In this document: positions 1 through 11,861 of the stretch, one piece after another
How positions within the stretch are numbered: position 1 is the stretch's first letter
Layout of the letters: the number at the start of each line of letters is the position of its first letter
Assembly (NCBI GenBank): GCA_963556255.1
Contig: OY744608.1
Span: forward strand, 69,251,822-69,315,821
DNA: 64,000 nucleotides
Reading direction: 5' to 3'
Source: Allolobophora icterica
Taxonomy: Eukaryota > Annelida > Clitellata > Crassiclitellata > Lumbricidae
Program-made: the position numbers and the translations under genes
The notes under the pieces: generated by a model
The model's input: the letters and a program-made list of their open reading frames with translations, nothing else
What the model was told of the DNA's origin: nothing
Databases searched by the model: none

Positions 1-129
1 TTCCTCTTCCTCTTCCTCTTCTCCTTCTTCTCCTTCTTCTCCTTCTCCTTCTTCCTCCTTCTTCTCCTTCTTCTCCTTCCTCTTCCTCTTCCTCTTCCTC
101 TTCCTCTTCCTCTTCTTCTTCTTCTTCCT
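1..129. repeat. CT-rich microsatellite (SINE tail)
   Basis: This is a pyrimidine-rich run of ttcctc, ttctcc and cttctt units. On the minus strand it reads as a GAA/GGAAGA-rich tail directly after the tRNA-derived SINE to its right, so it is probably that SINE's expanded 3' tail. It has no coding potential. Confidence 0.85.
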
Positions 130-286
130 ACGTGTACTTATAGCTGAGTGCGCTAGGGAGCGCAGATGGAGCAGAAATCTAGAACCAAATTTCTGCTATG
201 GCTGGGATTTGAACCCCGGCCTCTCAAATCACAGTCCAGAACACTAACCATTGCACTATCGACCATCCTTCCTATGGACTTTAATT
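130..286 (-). repeat. tRNA-derived SINE (minus strand)
   Basis: Read on the minus strand, the segment has an A-box-like stretch (tagtgcaatggttagtg) and a canonical B box (ggttcaaatcc) spaced as in a tRNA. The anticodon position reads GTG, as in tRNA-His. The anticodon stem has a mismatch and the acceptor ends do not pair, so this is a SINE head or tRNA pseudogene and not a working tRNA. A body with a small inverted repeat (agcagaaat/atttctgct) and then the GAA-rich tail follow. Pol III promoter boxes joined to a simple-repeat tail fit a SINE. Confidence 0.65.
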
Positions 287-593
287 TAACCGAGCGCCTG
301 TATTGTAACGAAAGCCAAATCGCGGAAAGCAGATCATATGCAGCCGTAGAAATCACGAGCTTACGGTTTCGATACCAGAGTATTTACAAACAAACTAACG
401 CTATTAATAGCAGGATGCAGAATAAATCACTGAACTTTCGTGTTATTTCTAGCGATATGCCTCTTAATGACAAAACTGCTCCACTATTTCAAACTCTTCC
501 ACGATTTTTACGTAAGGCTCTTATTCTCGGCTTTTAATTACATAGATATAATAAACCAATGTTTATTTACGTCGGCCATATTGCAAAGATTTT

Positions 594-759
594 ATCTAGT
601 GCGCACTAGATAGTATCTAGTGCGCACTAGATAGTTTTCTAGTGCGCACTAGATATTATCTAGTGCGCACTAGATATTATCTAGTGCGCACTAGATAGTA
701 TCTAGTGCGCACTAGAAAGTATCTAGTGCGCACTAGATAATATCTAGTGCGCACTAGAT
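594..759. repeat. Tandem array of an 18-bp perfect palindrome, 21-bp period, 8 copies
   Basis: Eight copies of ATCTAGTGCGCACTAGAT start near 594, 615, 637, 658, 679, 700, 721 and 742. Each copy is its own reverse complement, and 3-4 bases (agt, att or aat) separate neighbours. Copy 3 starts with TT and copy 6 ends in AA; the rest are identical. The array can form a row of cruciforms or hairpins. No flanking TIR or gene explains it. Confidence 0.95.
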
Positions 760-1245
760 AAATAAAAAAAATCGCATGTCACCCATGGGCTTCCGTAATT
801 TTACATCATAATCGTTCGATAATGAATCAGTTTCTACAAACATAAATTTCTACAAAATATCAACATTTTACTTTCATTAGAGTGTACGGTACTCTTAACG
901 AGGAGAATTTCGAAACTTACGATCGGCCTCAATATTGTAGCGTTAGCTATTAGTCGTAAATGTGAACACGAGCAGAGCAGGGCTCTTAATTCCTTCAACT
1001 ACTCTTTCGTATAACGGTGAGTCAGTCGTATGTATGCTTTGCCTAGTGATAAGCGATTATGTTATCTGGTTGTCAACTCACAAATCGCGGATTCAAAACT
1101 CCGATAAATCACTGATATCATGGTTCGGTGACCATTCAGCTAACATGCTGGCCATGTCATTCAGTCCTGTAAGTTTTCTCTTGACAAACATGATTGTATT
1201 ATCGTGCAAAATAAATGCTGCTCACACTCAAGGCGTACCCGGTAA

Positions 1246-1696
1246 GGGGCCGTCCACATATTACGTACGCACTGAGGGGGGAGGGGGTCGGATTTTGGCG
1301 ATTTTGCGTACGGGTGCGAACGGGGGGGGAGGGGGTCGGACAAAACTGTACGTACGCAAAATAAATTTCTAATTATGACGTCCACATTAGCCTATTTATA
1401 ACTCTGTATTGTCCTATAGTTGTCCGATGGCATTTTATTACATTATATAAAAGCCATGTGCAGTTATTCTGTGCTGTGAACGGGACACCTATAATTTGTC
1501 TATATTGGCCCTCACTCATCCTTCAATCTGGCCTAAAGTGCAGACTTTCGAGACACTTTCTGCAGCTGGTCTCCCGGGTGGGGGGTGCGTCAAGTGTACG
1601 TACGCGGGGGGGTGTGGAAGAAAGTACGCTTGCGAACAGGGGGGAGGGGGGTCAAATTTTCCCGGATTTTTGCGTACGTAATATATGGATGGCCCC
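1246..1696. mobile_element. PIF/Harbinger-like MITE, 451 bp
   Basis: The termini are inverted: GGGGCCGTCCACATATTACG at the left, and GTAATATATGGATGGCCCC at the right as its complement. A 3-bp duplication (taa) flanks the element at 1243-1245 and 1697-1699. G-rich blocks (gggggg then gtcgg) and gtacgtacgc motifs lie just inside both ends. The middle (about 1510-1590) matches the reverse complement of the middle of the element at 18320-19483, so the two are one family in opposite orientation. It has no transposase. The 3-bp T/A target duplication suggests PIF/Harbinger, but the superfamily is inferred. Confidence 0.75.
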
Positions 1697-1699
1697 TAA

Positions 1700-3200
1700 C
1701 TCATATCTTCGAACCTTTAATTATCTGCAGAATGTAAATGCATTCGTGAATGTGAGCTTCTCTTTGCTATTGAATCTCGCATTAACAGATATAAAAGGGA
1801 ATCTTATATTGACGAATAAAACAATTCTATTTCTCACTTGTGTATTCCAAACTTCCTAAACTTCTCCTTCATCAGACCTCTGCATCGAAATTCTTCCAGT
1901 CTAACTTCTAAACTTTCGTATCTTCTTCCAAAGGAAAGTCATTTTGGACTTTCTCTTCAATAAATTCACTTTCTTTTTTCTCCAGTCTCTCCAAGGCCAC
2001 CACTGTTCCACAGTCTGCTTACTCTAACTCTCCAACTTACTTCTGTCCTTCCTCGATCCTAGTAAGGATATCCACAAAAATGGACTACCTCTGCCTCTAT
2101 ATTGTCCGCGTTTAGTTGACCTTTCCCTCGACTCTCCTTTGCCGATGAAGGACGTCCGCATTGGGCATAATCCTTCTCCTTCGCATTTTGACACCCCCAA
2201 TCTCTGTCTTTCTGCACTCTCTTTGAAGACGCACTGTTTGGGGGAGCCTATTTCAAATTGTCTAATAGGTTAATCCGTTAATGTATCAAATCTGCATAAA
2301 TGTCTTGCTTATTTCTGTGTTAACCTGAATCCATAGAACTTCCTAGATTAGAAACAATGCATGTTCAATTATCTTTGTCATTCCTATCATTACTTCCACG
2401 CAGGTCAACGACCATATTGGGCATCGATGTCCTGACCTTAAGCGGACTTTCTTTGGTATTTCTTGAACGTTTGGACTCTTAGACTTCTAGCTTCACATAG
2501 GTAAAGAGCTGAGTGGATAAATGGCTTCTAATTTTGAGATCATGGTTCGCTCACAGAGTGTATGTTCTCAACGAGTTTAAATGTGGTTGTTAGCATGTCA
2601 TATCAGTATGTGCCCCTCCAGGTTATCTCGAGGCCGTCCTATTTTGCTTCTTAACAAGTTCTTGTTAACAAGCTTCTTCTTAACAAGTTTTCTTTCTTAA
2701 GGCAGTCTTTTTTTTAAACTGTATTCTAACGGAGATGGATAGGTTTCAGAATGCCTTACTTGCTACCATAGCAATTGCTGTTGACGCTGATGAAAGAGAG
2801 AACAGAGTATTTAACCTTGGAAATGACTAGACTGATATCCAGGCGAATAACTTAACACAATTAGATATGTCGGCAACTGTCACAGATGTATTGAAAGCCT
2901 GTTTACAATGACTGAGGTCTCGTAGAATGTAAACCATTTTATGACCTTAACACTTTTAGACCTTGCCGTCTTCGGAGCCGATTTTATATCGCAAACGATT
3001 CTGAAGACAACTGAACCATTTGCCTCTTTCACCCGGTTATAACCGTATAACTTCTCTCGCTCCCTTGCCCTGTCTCCCTTTGTCTCTCTCTTTCTCTCTC
3101 CGTCTATTTGTCTCGCTATCTAATTCAGCTCTCCAATGTTAATGTCCTATGATCCACTTGTAGATAATTTTTTTCTTTTACAAGATGTTAAATAATTATC
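1700..3200. other. Intergenic, no gene seen
   Basis: No credible exon or element with boundaries was found. Bases 2630-2700 repeat short ttcttaacaag motifs in direct and inverted orientation. Bases 3050-3120 are CT-rich. Bases 2060-2250 have a faint resemblance to the C-terminus of an L2-type LINE (SLKTHCLGEP), too weak to call. Confidence 0.5.
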
Positions 3201-3344
3201 ATTGGGCAACTTCACTGAATCCAGTCACTCCAAGTCGGGTAATATAGCTTCCGTTTTTACAATTTCGCGCATATCAACAATCGTTTGTTCTATCTCGTTG
3301 ATTGTATTTCAAGAGGCGACGCTTGTTCTGCAGATCCTAAAGCC

Positions 3345-6300
3345 ATGTCGAAGAAACGAACATCAGCTGACTCCAATAATGAGAAACCGAATGAAAACGC
3401 GAAGCGTAAGTTGAAACAAAGATGTTTTCAGTATTACCCTTCTTCTGGTCGCTGTCGTCAAACGTCCGACGTCTTTACTCCTCTGTATTGTATTTCTTGT
3501 ACAGCGCTGTGCGTTTGCTGGCGCTTCTTAATAAAGAATAAACGTACTTACCCTCATATTTTTTATTACCCTTCATACTCCATTGTCGTTTAAATAATAC
3601 ACTATTATAATCCAACCCTTTTTAGAAAATGAACACTGTAATGCTAAATCAATCCTTTACTCAGACGAGCAGCTCTTTACGCGGCCATATTATATCCTTA
3701 GAATAGCAGATTCTACACAATAACTGTGGAAATTATTCTCATTTAGGGAAAACTTAATTTATATTTTTTTGTTACAGTATTCCAACAACAAGGCAAGGCT
3801 AAACGAGCAAAACTCGCCCCATTTTGTGACACAACGGTAAGTTACAACTTATATGACATTCAATGCAATTCACAAACCTCCTTAAATCGAACCTGTGTAG
3901 ATTTCTCGAGGAGTGTGACTTATTGTCCGAGATTTGTCTTCATTTTTCCCTATTCAAATAGTTTTATTTGTACTTAGAAGAGAAGGAGAGATTTGACGCA
4001 AAGGTAGAAACATGTATCTAAATGAGTCTTAACTAGTTTCAAAAAAGATAAAGTCGACTTAACACTTTCAGAGACACCTTAGCGATCGTACTATTTTATC
4101 AAGCCCTGCAGGTGTCTCCATTGACCGTAGTCTATATTGTTGAGTAAATGTAGCCTTAGTCGTGTGACTGCAGTCGCGACTTCCAGCATGGCGCGCGAAG
4201 TTGGTGTAAAAGTGAATATTCGGGAAGAATCGTATTTAACCCATTAGTGGTGATCAGAAAAGGAGACAACTTGTATGCAGTATTCTAATGAAAATCAATG
4301 TAAAGATGACAATGATTGGTATGCCATTACTTACTAGCAACCCTGTGTAAACCTCTAGAAACGCCAATTAGCCAGCATTAGCAGCTAACTAAGAAGAAAG
4401 TCCTGTGATGCTTCGTCCATTTGGTTTTAATTTATTACCTTAATAAAGTAAGTTGCTTTTAATGCGTCCACTATTTGAATTGCTGTGGCGTTTACGAATC
4501 TGCTGAGTGATCTTTCCACTATTTTAAATGCATGCTTTAGAGTTCTAAAGAAGTGTACGAAAGATGTCTCTTTTACGTTTTACTTCTAGCTGCATGATCT
4601 ACCGATAGAGCTACTTCAATGTATCCTCGTTAAAGCCGTTGTTATGGAAGTGAAAGATATGAAGCTGGCCAGAAAAGTGTGGAAACAAAGGGCTGATCTT
4701 GCTATAGCCCGACTTGCAACTGTCTGTTCGCATTGGAGCAGCATTCTTACGACCAACTTCTTTCGACAAGAAGTTCATAAACTTCTAGATGGCACTGGTT
4801 AGTTCATGGAATTAATGAGCTTAGTTGTTGCTTGTATTAAACGAGCTTTATCAATGTGGTCCGTCGGCTTATGTCACAAAAAGAAAGGGAAGACAAATTT
4901 TGGGTAGAATCTTGGCAATGAAGTTTAAATTAAATATATTATAGTTCTGAAGCAGAAAAATGCTGTTGCCAATTTTTCTTCCATCGTTTACGCCCCTGGC
5001 GGACGTTTTAGCATGACGTCAAATCCTCACCATAAAACTGCCAATTAGTCAGTCACCTTGGTGTAAATATTGCTCACTTGAAGATGGAAGCATGAAATTT
5101 GACACATGGTAACAACATACGATGAAAAAATGTTTAGCTATAGGGCCATAGCAGATTTGCCTTCTGGCATCAGTGGCAACCATTTTTAAAATTGGCCGAC
5201 CGAAAATAGAGATTTTTCAATATCTCAGCTTCTAGTTCATTTAGAATCGTAATTTTGGTGTCTAAACATACATATTTAATGACAAAGATTTCAATAGAAC
5301 TAATTGCAATCACTTACCTATAAGAGAAAAGTTAATTTTAGTAGCCATCTTGAAGTTAAGGTGTGCCCAAGTTTTTTTTTGCTCTACACGGAAACTTGTG
5401 TCGCACGGCTTCCACTAGTTTCGTATGCACATTTCAAGTTTCTTACCTTTCAAGTTCATTGTACATTATACTTAAATTTGATAATGAAGCAGCATGTATA
5501 ATAATCAATTTATAACTACGTTTTTATGTATTTTGATAATTGTATGTCAACTCTTGAGAACATTATTTTGTTTAACACAGTGCATTTTTGGCGCATTTTT
5601 ACAAAAAGAGTCATATTTGTAGAGACGATTCGTTTGGAAATTTTGAATCAGTCTCCGATCCATGCAGAAATCTGCACTACGAAGATCAGTGTAGATATCT
5701 TCACTACAATGAAAGACGAAATGTTTGTACTCTGCAAACCACAAGATCAGGACTACGCCATTAATATTCACGACCGTAACAATGTGGCTGAGGTGAAGGA
5801 TGTCATCCGGCTACCAGGAATACGTCCGATGGACATAGCAGCTTGCACTTTGTCTAACTGTGTGTATGTACTTATCGGGGAATCGAATTCCCGTTCAGTG
5901 TTGCGCATTACGAAAGATGAAGGGCATCAGTTTACAATATCACCATGGATTAGGGATTTGAGGAAGTCATTAGATAGTCTTACTATCTCCGTTTCCGCCA
6001 ATGGTAGCCTAATGATCCTTTCCAAACATTATCCTACCATGGTAAGCATATACAATGCTAACGGTTCATTCCAGCATGAACTAACGCTGTCCCCAGATTT
6101 TTATGGTTTCAGAATGGTTTTCGATGTAATTCTGAAATCAAATGGAAACCTCATATTGGCTTCTACTAGAAACTGCGACTTTAGAATAGATCTAAAAGAG
6201 ATTGATATGAGTGGGAGAATTGTACGCAAGTGTCAACCATCTTTCAAATCATGCAGTGGAATTGGGATTGCAGATACCTACGATAGAATTTTGATTGCTT

Positions 6301-6500
6301 GTGGCAACAAACACCAGATTTTAGACTCTGAGTTTAATCGCATGAGTTTTACTGATCCACAGCTGCTTGATAACAGGTCCGATTATACCTGTAAATTGCA
6401 CTACAATAGTGACAGGAATGAGATAATGCGCATGCGCCTTTTCAATGATGATCTGACCAGAGCTTTAACTATCTTCCGTTTCACAGAAGAACAGGTGTAA
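3345..6500 (+). CDS. F-box/beta-propeller-like protein, copy A (4 exons)
   Basis: Exons are 3345-3405, 3778-3836, 4590-4797 and 5623-6500, joined in phases 1, 0 and 1 to give 401 residues. All introns are GT/AG. Exon 1 starts MSKKRTSADS. Exon 2 adds a basic linker (KAKRAKLAPF). Exon 3 (residues about 41-109) is F-box-like, with LPIELLQCIL at its start and VCSHWSSIL near its end, around a charged insert of about 25 residues. Exon 4 has about six repeating beta-strand modules (e.g. NCVYVL, GSLMIL, GNLILA, DRILIAC), which suggests an NHL-like propeller. F-box proteins usually recruit targets to SCF ubiquitin ligases; a substrate-binding propeller would fit, but the role is inferred. The ATG is the first in frame, because the upstream ATG of the paralogs is lost here. 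Confidence 0.75.
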
Positions 6501-6519
6501 ACATATTGAAGGATGTTAG

Positions 6520-6960
6520 CGATGGGGACAATTTGTACTAAATTGCTTGAACATTTCGTGCAATAGCCGTATTCCAGTTATTACCTCCAGTTTCAAATAA
6601 ATGTGTTTAAATACCTATTATCTTTTATATGTATGTTGAGAATTTGTTGACATTAATCGTATAATTAAAAGGCAATGTTCTTCTTCTTTGGACAATTTGT
6701 ACTAAATTGTTTGAACATTTCGTGCAATTGCCGAATTCTAGTTGTCACCGCAAGTTTCAAATGAATGTGTTTAAATACCTATTATCTTTTAGATGTAAGT
6801 TGAGAATTTGTTGACATTAATCGTATATTTAAAAAGAAATGTTCTTTTTTTGACAATTTGTACTAAATTGTTTGAACATTTCGTGAAATAGCCGTATTCT
6901 AGTTATTACTTCTAGTTTCAAATAAATGTGTTTGAATACCTATTATCTTTTACATTCTGC
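6520..6960 (+). repeat. Threefold tandem 3'-UTR module of copy A
   Basis: A module of about 160 bp beginning gacaatttgtactaaattg and ending near a cttcttt run occurs three times after the copy A stop codon. Modules 1 and 3 carry AATAAA (6596-6601 and 6921-6926); module 2 has AATGAA there. Copies B and C keep one module each, and copy D has four. It is probably the 3' untranslated and polyadenylation region, amplified in tandem. Confidence 0.75.
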
Positions 6961-8180
6961 AGGATTTTGCTACATTTTCTTTGCTTCAGAACCCGTCAAA
7001 ACCTAATAGATTCTTCTAAATGAACGACATGTCCAGAAAGTTGAGGGACAGTTAACATCTACAAGCGTAATAAAATAAAGTGAGTTTGTTTGAACAGGCA
7101 GTTGTCGAAGAAGTATCCCTGCCGTCAAGCAACCGATTTAGTAAAGACTTAAATTTCGATTGAGCGCATGTACATGACTGAAATGTCTGGTAAGATTTCA
7201 TGTGGTACACAGACTTGTAGATAGCCGTTACTATCTGCAAGATTCTATGGCACTGACAGAATCGTAATGCTATCCTAAATCAAGGACATTATGCAGCGTG
7301 TCTCGCGAATTATGCCTTGAATCTCCTACTCTATTTAATGTCCGATCTTCTCAGTCGCTCATGCCATTTCTTTCTCAACCTAAGATCTACCATTTTATTA
7401 TTATATTGCTTTCTAACAATAATTTGTCTCTATGTCTCAAAGGACAGATCTTGGTTTTGGTGTGCTATCGCTCTAGTAGGCCTTACACTAAACATCGGCG
7501 TGATAGAAGTTACTAATTATAAAAAGTATTATTAGTAAAAAAAAACAGATGGGTGCATGGTTATTGGTCAGGGTTGGCGTCCCGATGGTGTGAGATGGGA
7601 GTGAGATGAATGCCCGACCTAGCAGTAATCGGGACTAAGACCAGGTCATGCTAATCCAGAACTCTGCCTTGGTAGCAGAGTGCTGCTGTTGAGATCTCAG
7701 CAGAGTAACAAACTATACTGAAATACATATTGCTCAGTTCCAATGGTTTTGGAAACACCTGTGCCCATAAACCTGGAACAACAGTTACTCAGCTTAACGA
7801 AAACACATGGTCAGTGCTAAACAAAGTGTCCGGAGTCAAAAAGGAAACGTCAATCCTATTTCAACGTCTTTCTATAGTCAGTCAGCGCTTCAGTGCAATT
7901 GCTGCGAACAGACTTTCATCGTCATGATCGAAGAATAACCATTTCAGATGCAACAAGTCTTTCAAACATTATTATTTTATATTATTTTCCTGACAAATAA
8001 GTAAAGGAAATAATAAAATATAGCAATAATGATATAAAGAATATCGTTGTCTCTTCCGAGATAACGCAGTGAAATTAATATTTAATATAGGCCTACATAA
8101 TATTTATTAGGACAAACTATATTATATTTAAAATTATAATAAACTATTAATAGTCTAATAACTGTATTACCGTTTCCATT
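6960..8180 (+). other. Duplicated spacer between F-box units A and B
   Basis: Bases 7040-7720 match 24770-25480, between units C and D. Bases 7800-7960 match 17325-17480, at the start of unit C. The spacer is therefore part of the tandem duplication unit. Short open frames occur on both strands but carry no recognisable domain, and the copies are too alike for their conservation to mean coding. An AT-rich stretch follows to 8170. Confidence 0.6.
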
Positions 8181-8183
8181 TTG

Positions 8184-8191
8184 TGACGTCA
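8184..8191. promoter_or_regulatory. CRE-like palindrome upstream of copy B
   Basis: TGACGTCA sits in the longer palindrome TTGTGACGTCACAA, about 200 bp before the first ATG of copy B. It is kept at 17740-17747 (copy C) and 25634-25641 (copy D) and is absent upstream of copy A. TGACGTCA is the consensus for CREB/ATF bZIP factors. A promoter role is inferred. Confidence 0.4.
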
Positions 8192-8391
8192 CAAGATGAA
8201 GCTTCAAGGAATCGTTATTCATTTGAACGTTTCGATTGCTATTTCAATTCGACATAATTTTAATTTACTTCCTTTTATTCTTTCATAATTATTTTTGTCG
8301 TATGCGGTTTGCCTTTGAGTTTCTTTTCTATTTCGATTTACTCAGCGCATATCAACAATCGATTGGTGTTTCTTGTTGATTGTATTTCAAG

Positions 8392-11300
8392 ATGCGACGC
8401 TCGTTCTGCGGATGCTGTTGCTTCCCTTTTGCCATGTCGAAAAAACGAATATCACCTGACTCCAATAATGACGAGCAGCCGATTGAGGACTCAGATCGTA
8501 AGTTACCGGGTAAGGCAAAGACGTTTTCAATATTACTCTTCATAGTCCATTATTGTTTAAATAATATATATTCTAACTCGTTTTATAAAATGAACACTTT
8601 GTAATGTTAGATCATTAATCAATCCTTAGCTCAGACGGCCAGCTCTTTACCAAATTCTACACATTAATTCAGGAAGTAATTCGCATTTAGAGGAAATTGA
8701 ATTTGTTTTTCTTGTTACAGTATTCAAACAAGGAGACAAGGTTAAAAGAATAAACGTCGCCCCATTTTGTGACACAACGGTTAGTTATTTGCAGGGCTGT
8801 AGTGGTAAAATTAGAGGTGAGTACACGCTGCCGGTTAGTTTTCCGAAACAAATTAGAGGTGAGTATACGCTACAGTATTTTGTGAGTATACGCTACAGTA
8901 TTTTAATATAACTAAATAAAGATATTTTGTGAGGTGAGTATACGGTCTCTAGAGGTGAGTATACGCTGTATACCCGCGTATACCCTCGACTACAGCCCTG
9001 GTTATTTGGCATTAAATTTCACAAATCTTCTTTACATCGAACCCTTGTGGATTACTGGAGGAGTGTGACTTATTGTCCGAGATTTCTCTGGATTTTCTCT
9101 ATTAATTTTATTTGTACTTAGAAGTAAAGGACAGCTTTGACGCGAAGCAGCAGCATGTATGTAAATGAGTATTTAACTGGTTTGGGGTCATTGCATAATT
9201 ACGTAACGCCGAAAATGACCCCCTTTTTGACCCACCCACCATGTAACGCTTCGTAACGTTTCCCTAGACCCACCCACCCCAGCGTTACGTAACGAAAAAT
9301 AATTTTAGATTTACTCTGGACACGCAATTATAATTCATATTTTATAGTGAATTTAATGTAGTATGTGAATTAGAATTTAACAGTAACCCTAAAATATACA
9401 TACCGTTTTATTTATATAAATGACACTCATGTTTGAAATGCAAATTATAATTTTGTAAAGTTTTACGTCAAAGTTTTACACACTGCAAAGTTTCTTGGAC
9501 TAAACTGCTTATTAATAATTAATAAAAAATAAATATGAACTAATTAGTTGCTTAGTCTGAGCACTTCGATGATTATTAATACAAAGATTGCTCAGTTTTT
9601 GTCAGGCATCAATTTTAAATATTTGAAATTCGTGTCCACTAAGTAAAATATGCTATAAAGTGGTTCTTCAAGTTCAAGGTAAGGAATCTAAGGAGAATTA
9701 CCACGTTGTTCCGACGGTAAAACTATGAAAGATCCAAACAATTCTAGCAGCAGTTTCCGGTTTACACAAACGGGAGAACAGGTGGGTCCCTACGAGAGCC
9801 TTACAGACAGTGAAGGGCCGAACCTTGAAAATTTCAACTTTTATTTTAAAAAAAACTCAATAAGGTGTCATTAAATGTTAAAATTCGTTTATAATTAAAC
9901 TGTGGGTAAAAGCATTACGTAACGTTCATCTCCATACACCCACCCACCCACGTAACGATTCGTAACGTTTTCATGGACCCCACCCACCCTCGAGCGTTAC
10001 GTAATTATGCAATGATCCTTTCAAAAAAGATAAAGTCGACTTTACACTCTAGAGACGCCTTACGATTGTGATATTTATCAAGCACTGGGTGTCTCCATTG
10101 ATCGAAGTATACGTTGTTGAGTATATGTTTTGAATGTGCTGCACATTCAAAAACAGCAGCAGCAACAACAACATAAGTAATACTATGTTTTGTAGTGTCA
10201 TGTTTAGCAGACATTGCTGATAAGCAAAAGCATGCTTACCTATTTCGGTGCAGAGAGCCACTTGTAGCAAAATGTACCAAGGATTCGTCGGGAAGTTCAT
10301 TTGCGCTCCCAGAAGGAATCCTCGACGCATTTCCAAGTGACTCTGCAATCGTCGCGATTGTTGGTGTAAAAGTAAATATTCGGGAAAAGTCGTTATAACC
10401 CATTAGCGGTCGTCGCTTTAGAAAACATGTATGCAGTATTCTAATGCCACTCAGTGTAAAGTTGAAATGATGGGTTCGGCATTATTTACTAGCATCTTTT
10501 TGTAAACCTCCAAAAACGCCAATTACCCAGCATTAGCAGTTAACTAAGAAGAAGCTCCTGTGATGCTTCCTCCATTTCGTTTTAATTTATTAACTTGCTA
10601 AAGTAAGTTGATTTTTAAAGCTTGCTTTACTTGAATTGCTGTGGCGTTTGCGTGGTGGCTCAGTGGTAAGTTCGGCGCCTTGTAACCGGAGGGTTGCAGG
10701 TTCGAATCCCACTCTAGCCGCTGCGTACGGACCTTGGGCAAGTCCTTCACTCGCAATTGCTCGTGGCGCTTCGGCGTGAAAATTCCGGCACAGTATCAAA
10801 TGCTGTAGTCGGGAGCGCCTCTGAGTAGTAGTTGACTTCGAGAGGCGCTATAGAAATATCCGGAATAAATATAAATAAATAAAGATAAGTTTACGAATCT
10901 GCTGAGTGATCTTTTTACTTTTAAAATGCATGCTTAAGAATTCTAAAGAAGTGTACGAAAGATGTGTCGTCTTTTACGTTTTACATCTAGCTGCATGATC
11001 TACCGATCGAGATACTTCAATGTATCCTCGTTAAAGCCGTTGTTATGGAAGTGAAAGATATGAAGCTGGCCAGAAAAGTGTGGAAACAAAAGGCTGATCT
11101 TGTTACAGCCCGGCTTAAAACTGTCTGTTCGCATTGGAGCAGCATTCTTACGACCAACTTCTTTCGAAAAGAAGTTCGTAAACTTCTTAATCGCACTGGT
11201 TAGTTCATGGAATTAATGAGCTTAAATGTTGCTTTTATTAAACTAGCTTTAGCAATGTGTGCGATATACGAAGACCGGCAGTTGGATTTGCAGTCGTTGC

Positions 11301-11802
11301 TTGAGTAACTCTTAGGTTAACGCTGAGGCGCCAGTGGGTAATTGGGTATGTTGTTAATCACTCACGCCCTCTTAGCTTCGGCATATCATGTTCGGCGCTC
11401 GTGAATGAGCTGGTACGCTTTAGAAATTTCCAGATGACGATTACGATTAAGGCGGTTGGCCAGTGCACTGCCTTTCACTGCCCTGTTCTTCCCATGGATG
11501 GCGCACAATCAGTGTACTCTCTATGGTTGAATTGATGTTAAAGGAGCAGACAGCTAACTAGAAACATTTATCTGTTTTACCTGAACTTCCGAACTCCTAA
11601 ATGAAGATCCAGCGCGATAACAACAAGACTATAGCACATCGCCACGCTAACAATGCATGAACATAGAAAAGTAACTAATCATGCTAACGCATGTCGGCAG
11701 TTGGGCAATGTCGGCATGCGAATTTACAATTTCCCACGCGTTGTCGTCAATCTTGTTTGTAATCTTTCCGTTCATATTTATTCTTCGTTATTATTTGTAT
11801 TC

Positions 11803-11861
<59 letters not shown>

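Noticed and set aside
190..275. Functional tRNA-His gene (minus strand)
   Set aside because: Anticodon stem mismatch, unpaired acceptor ends and an attached simple-repeat tail point to a SINE or pseudogene.
594..759. CRISPR-like array of direct repeats
   Set aside because: Spacing between palindromes is only 3-4 nearly constant bases, there are no unique spacers or cas genes, and the DNA is animal.
7052..7240. Minus-strand small gene (also 24773-25015)
   Set aside because: The two copies are recent duplicates, so shared openness is not evidence. No domain, start context or splice structure supports it.
10650..10722. Functional tRNA gene
   Set aside because: The tRNA-like head continues directly into a SINE body with a LINE-type 3' end, and the paralogs have the empty site.
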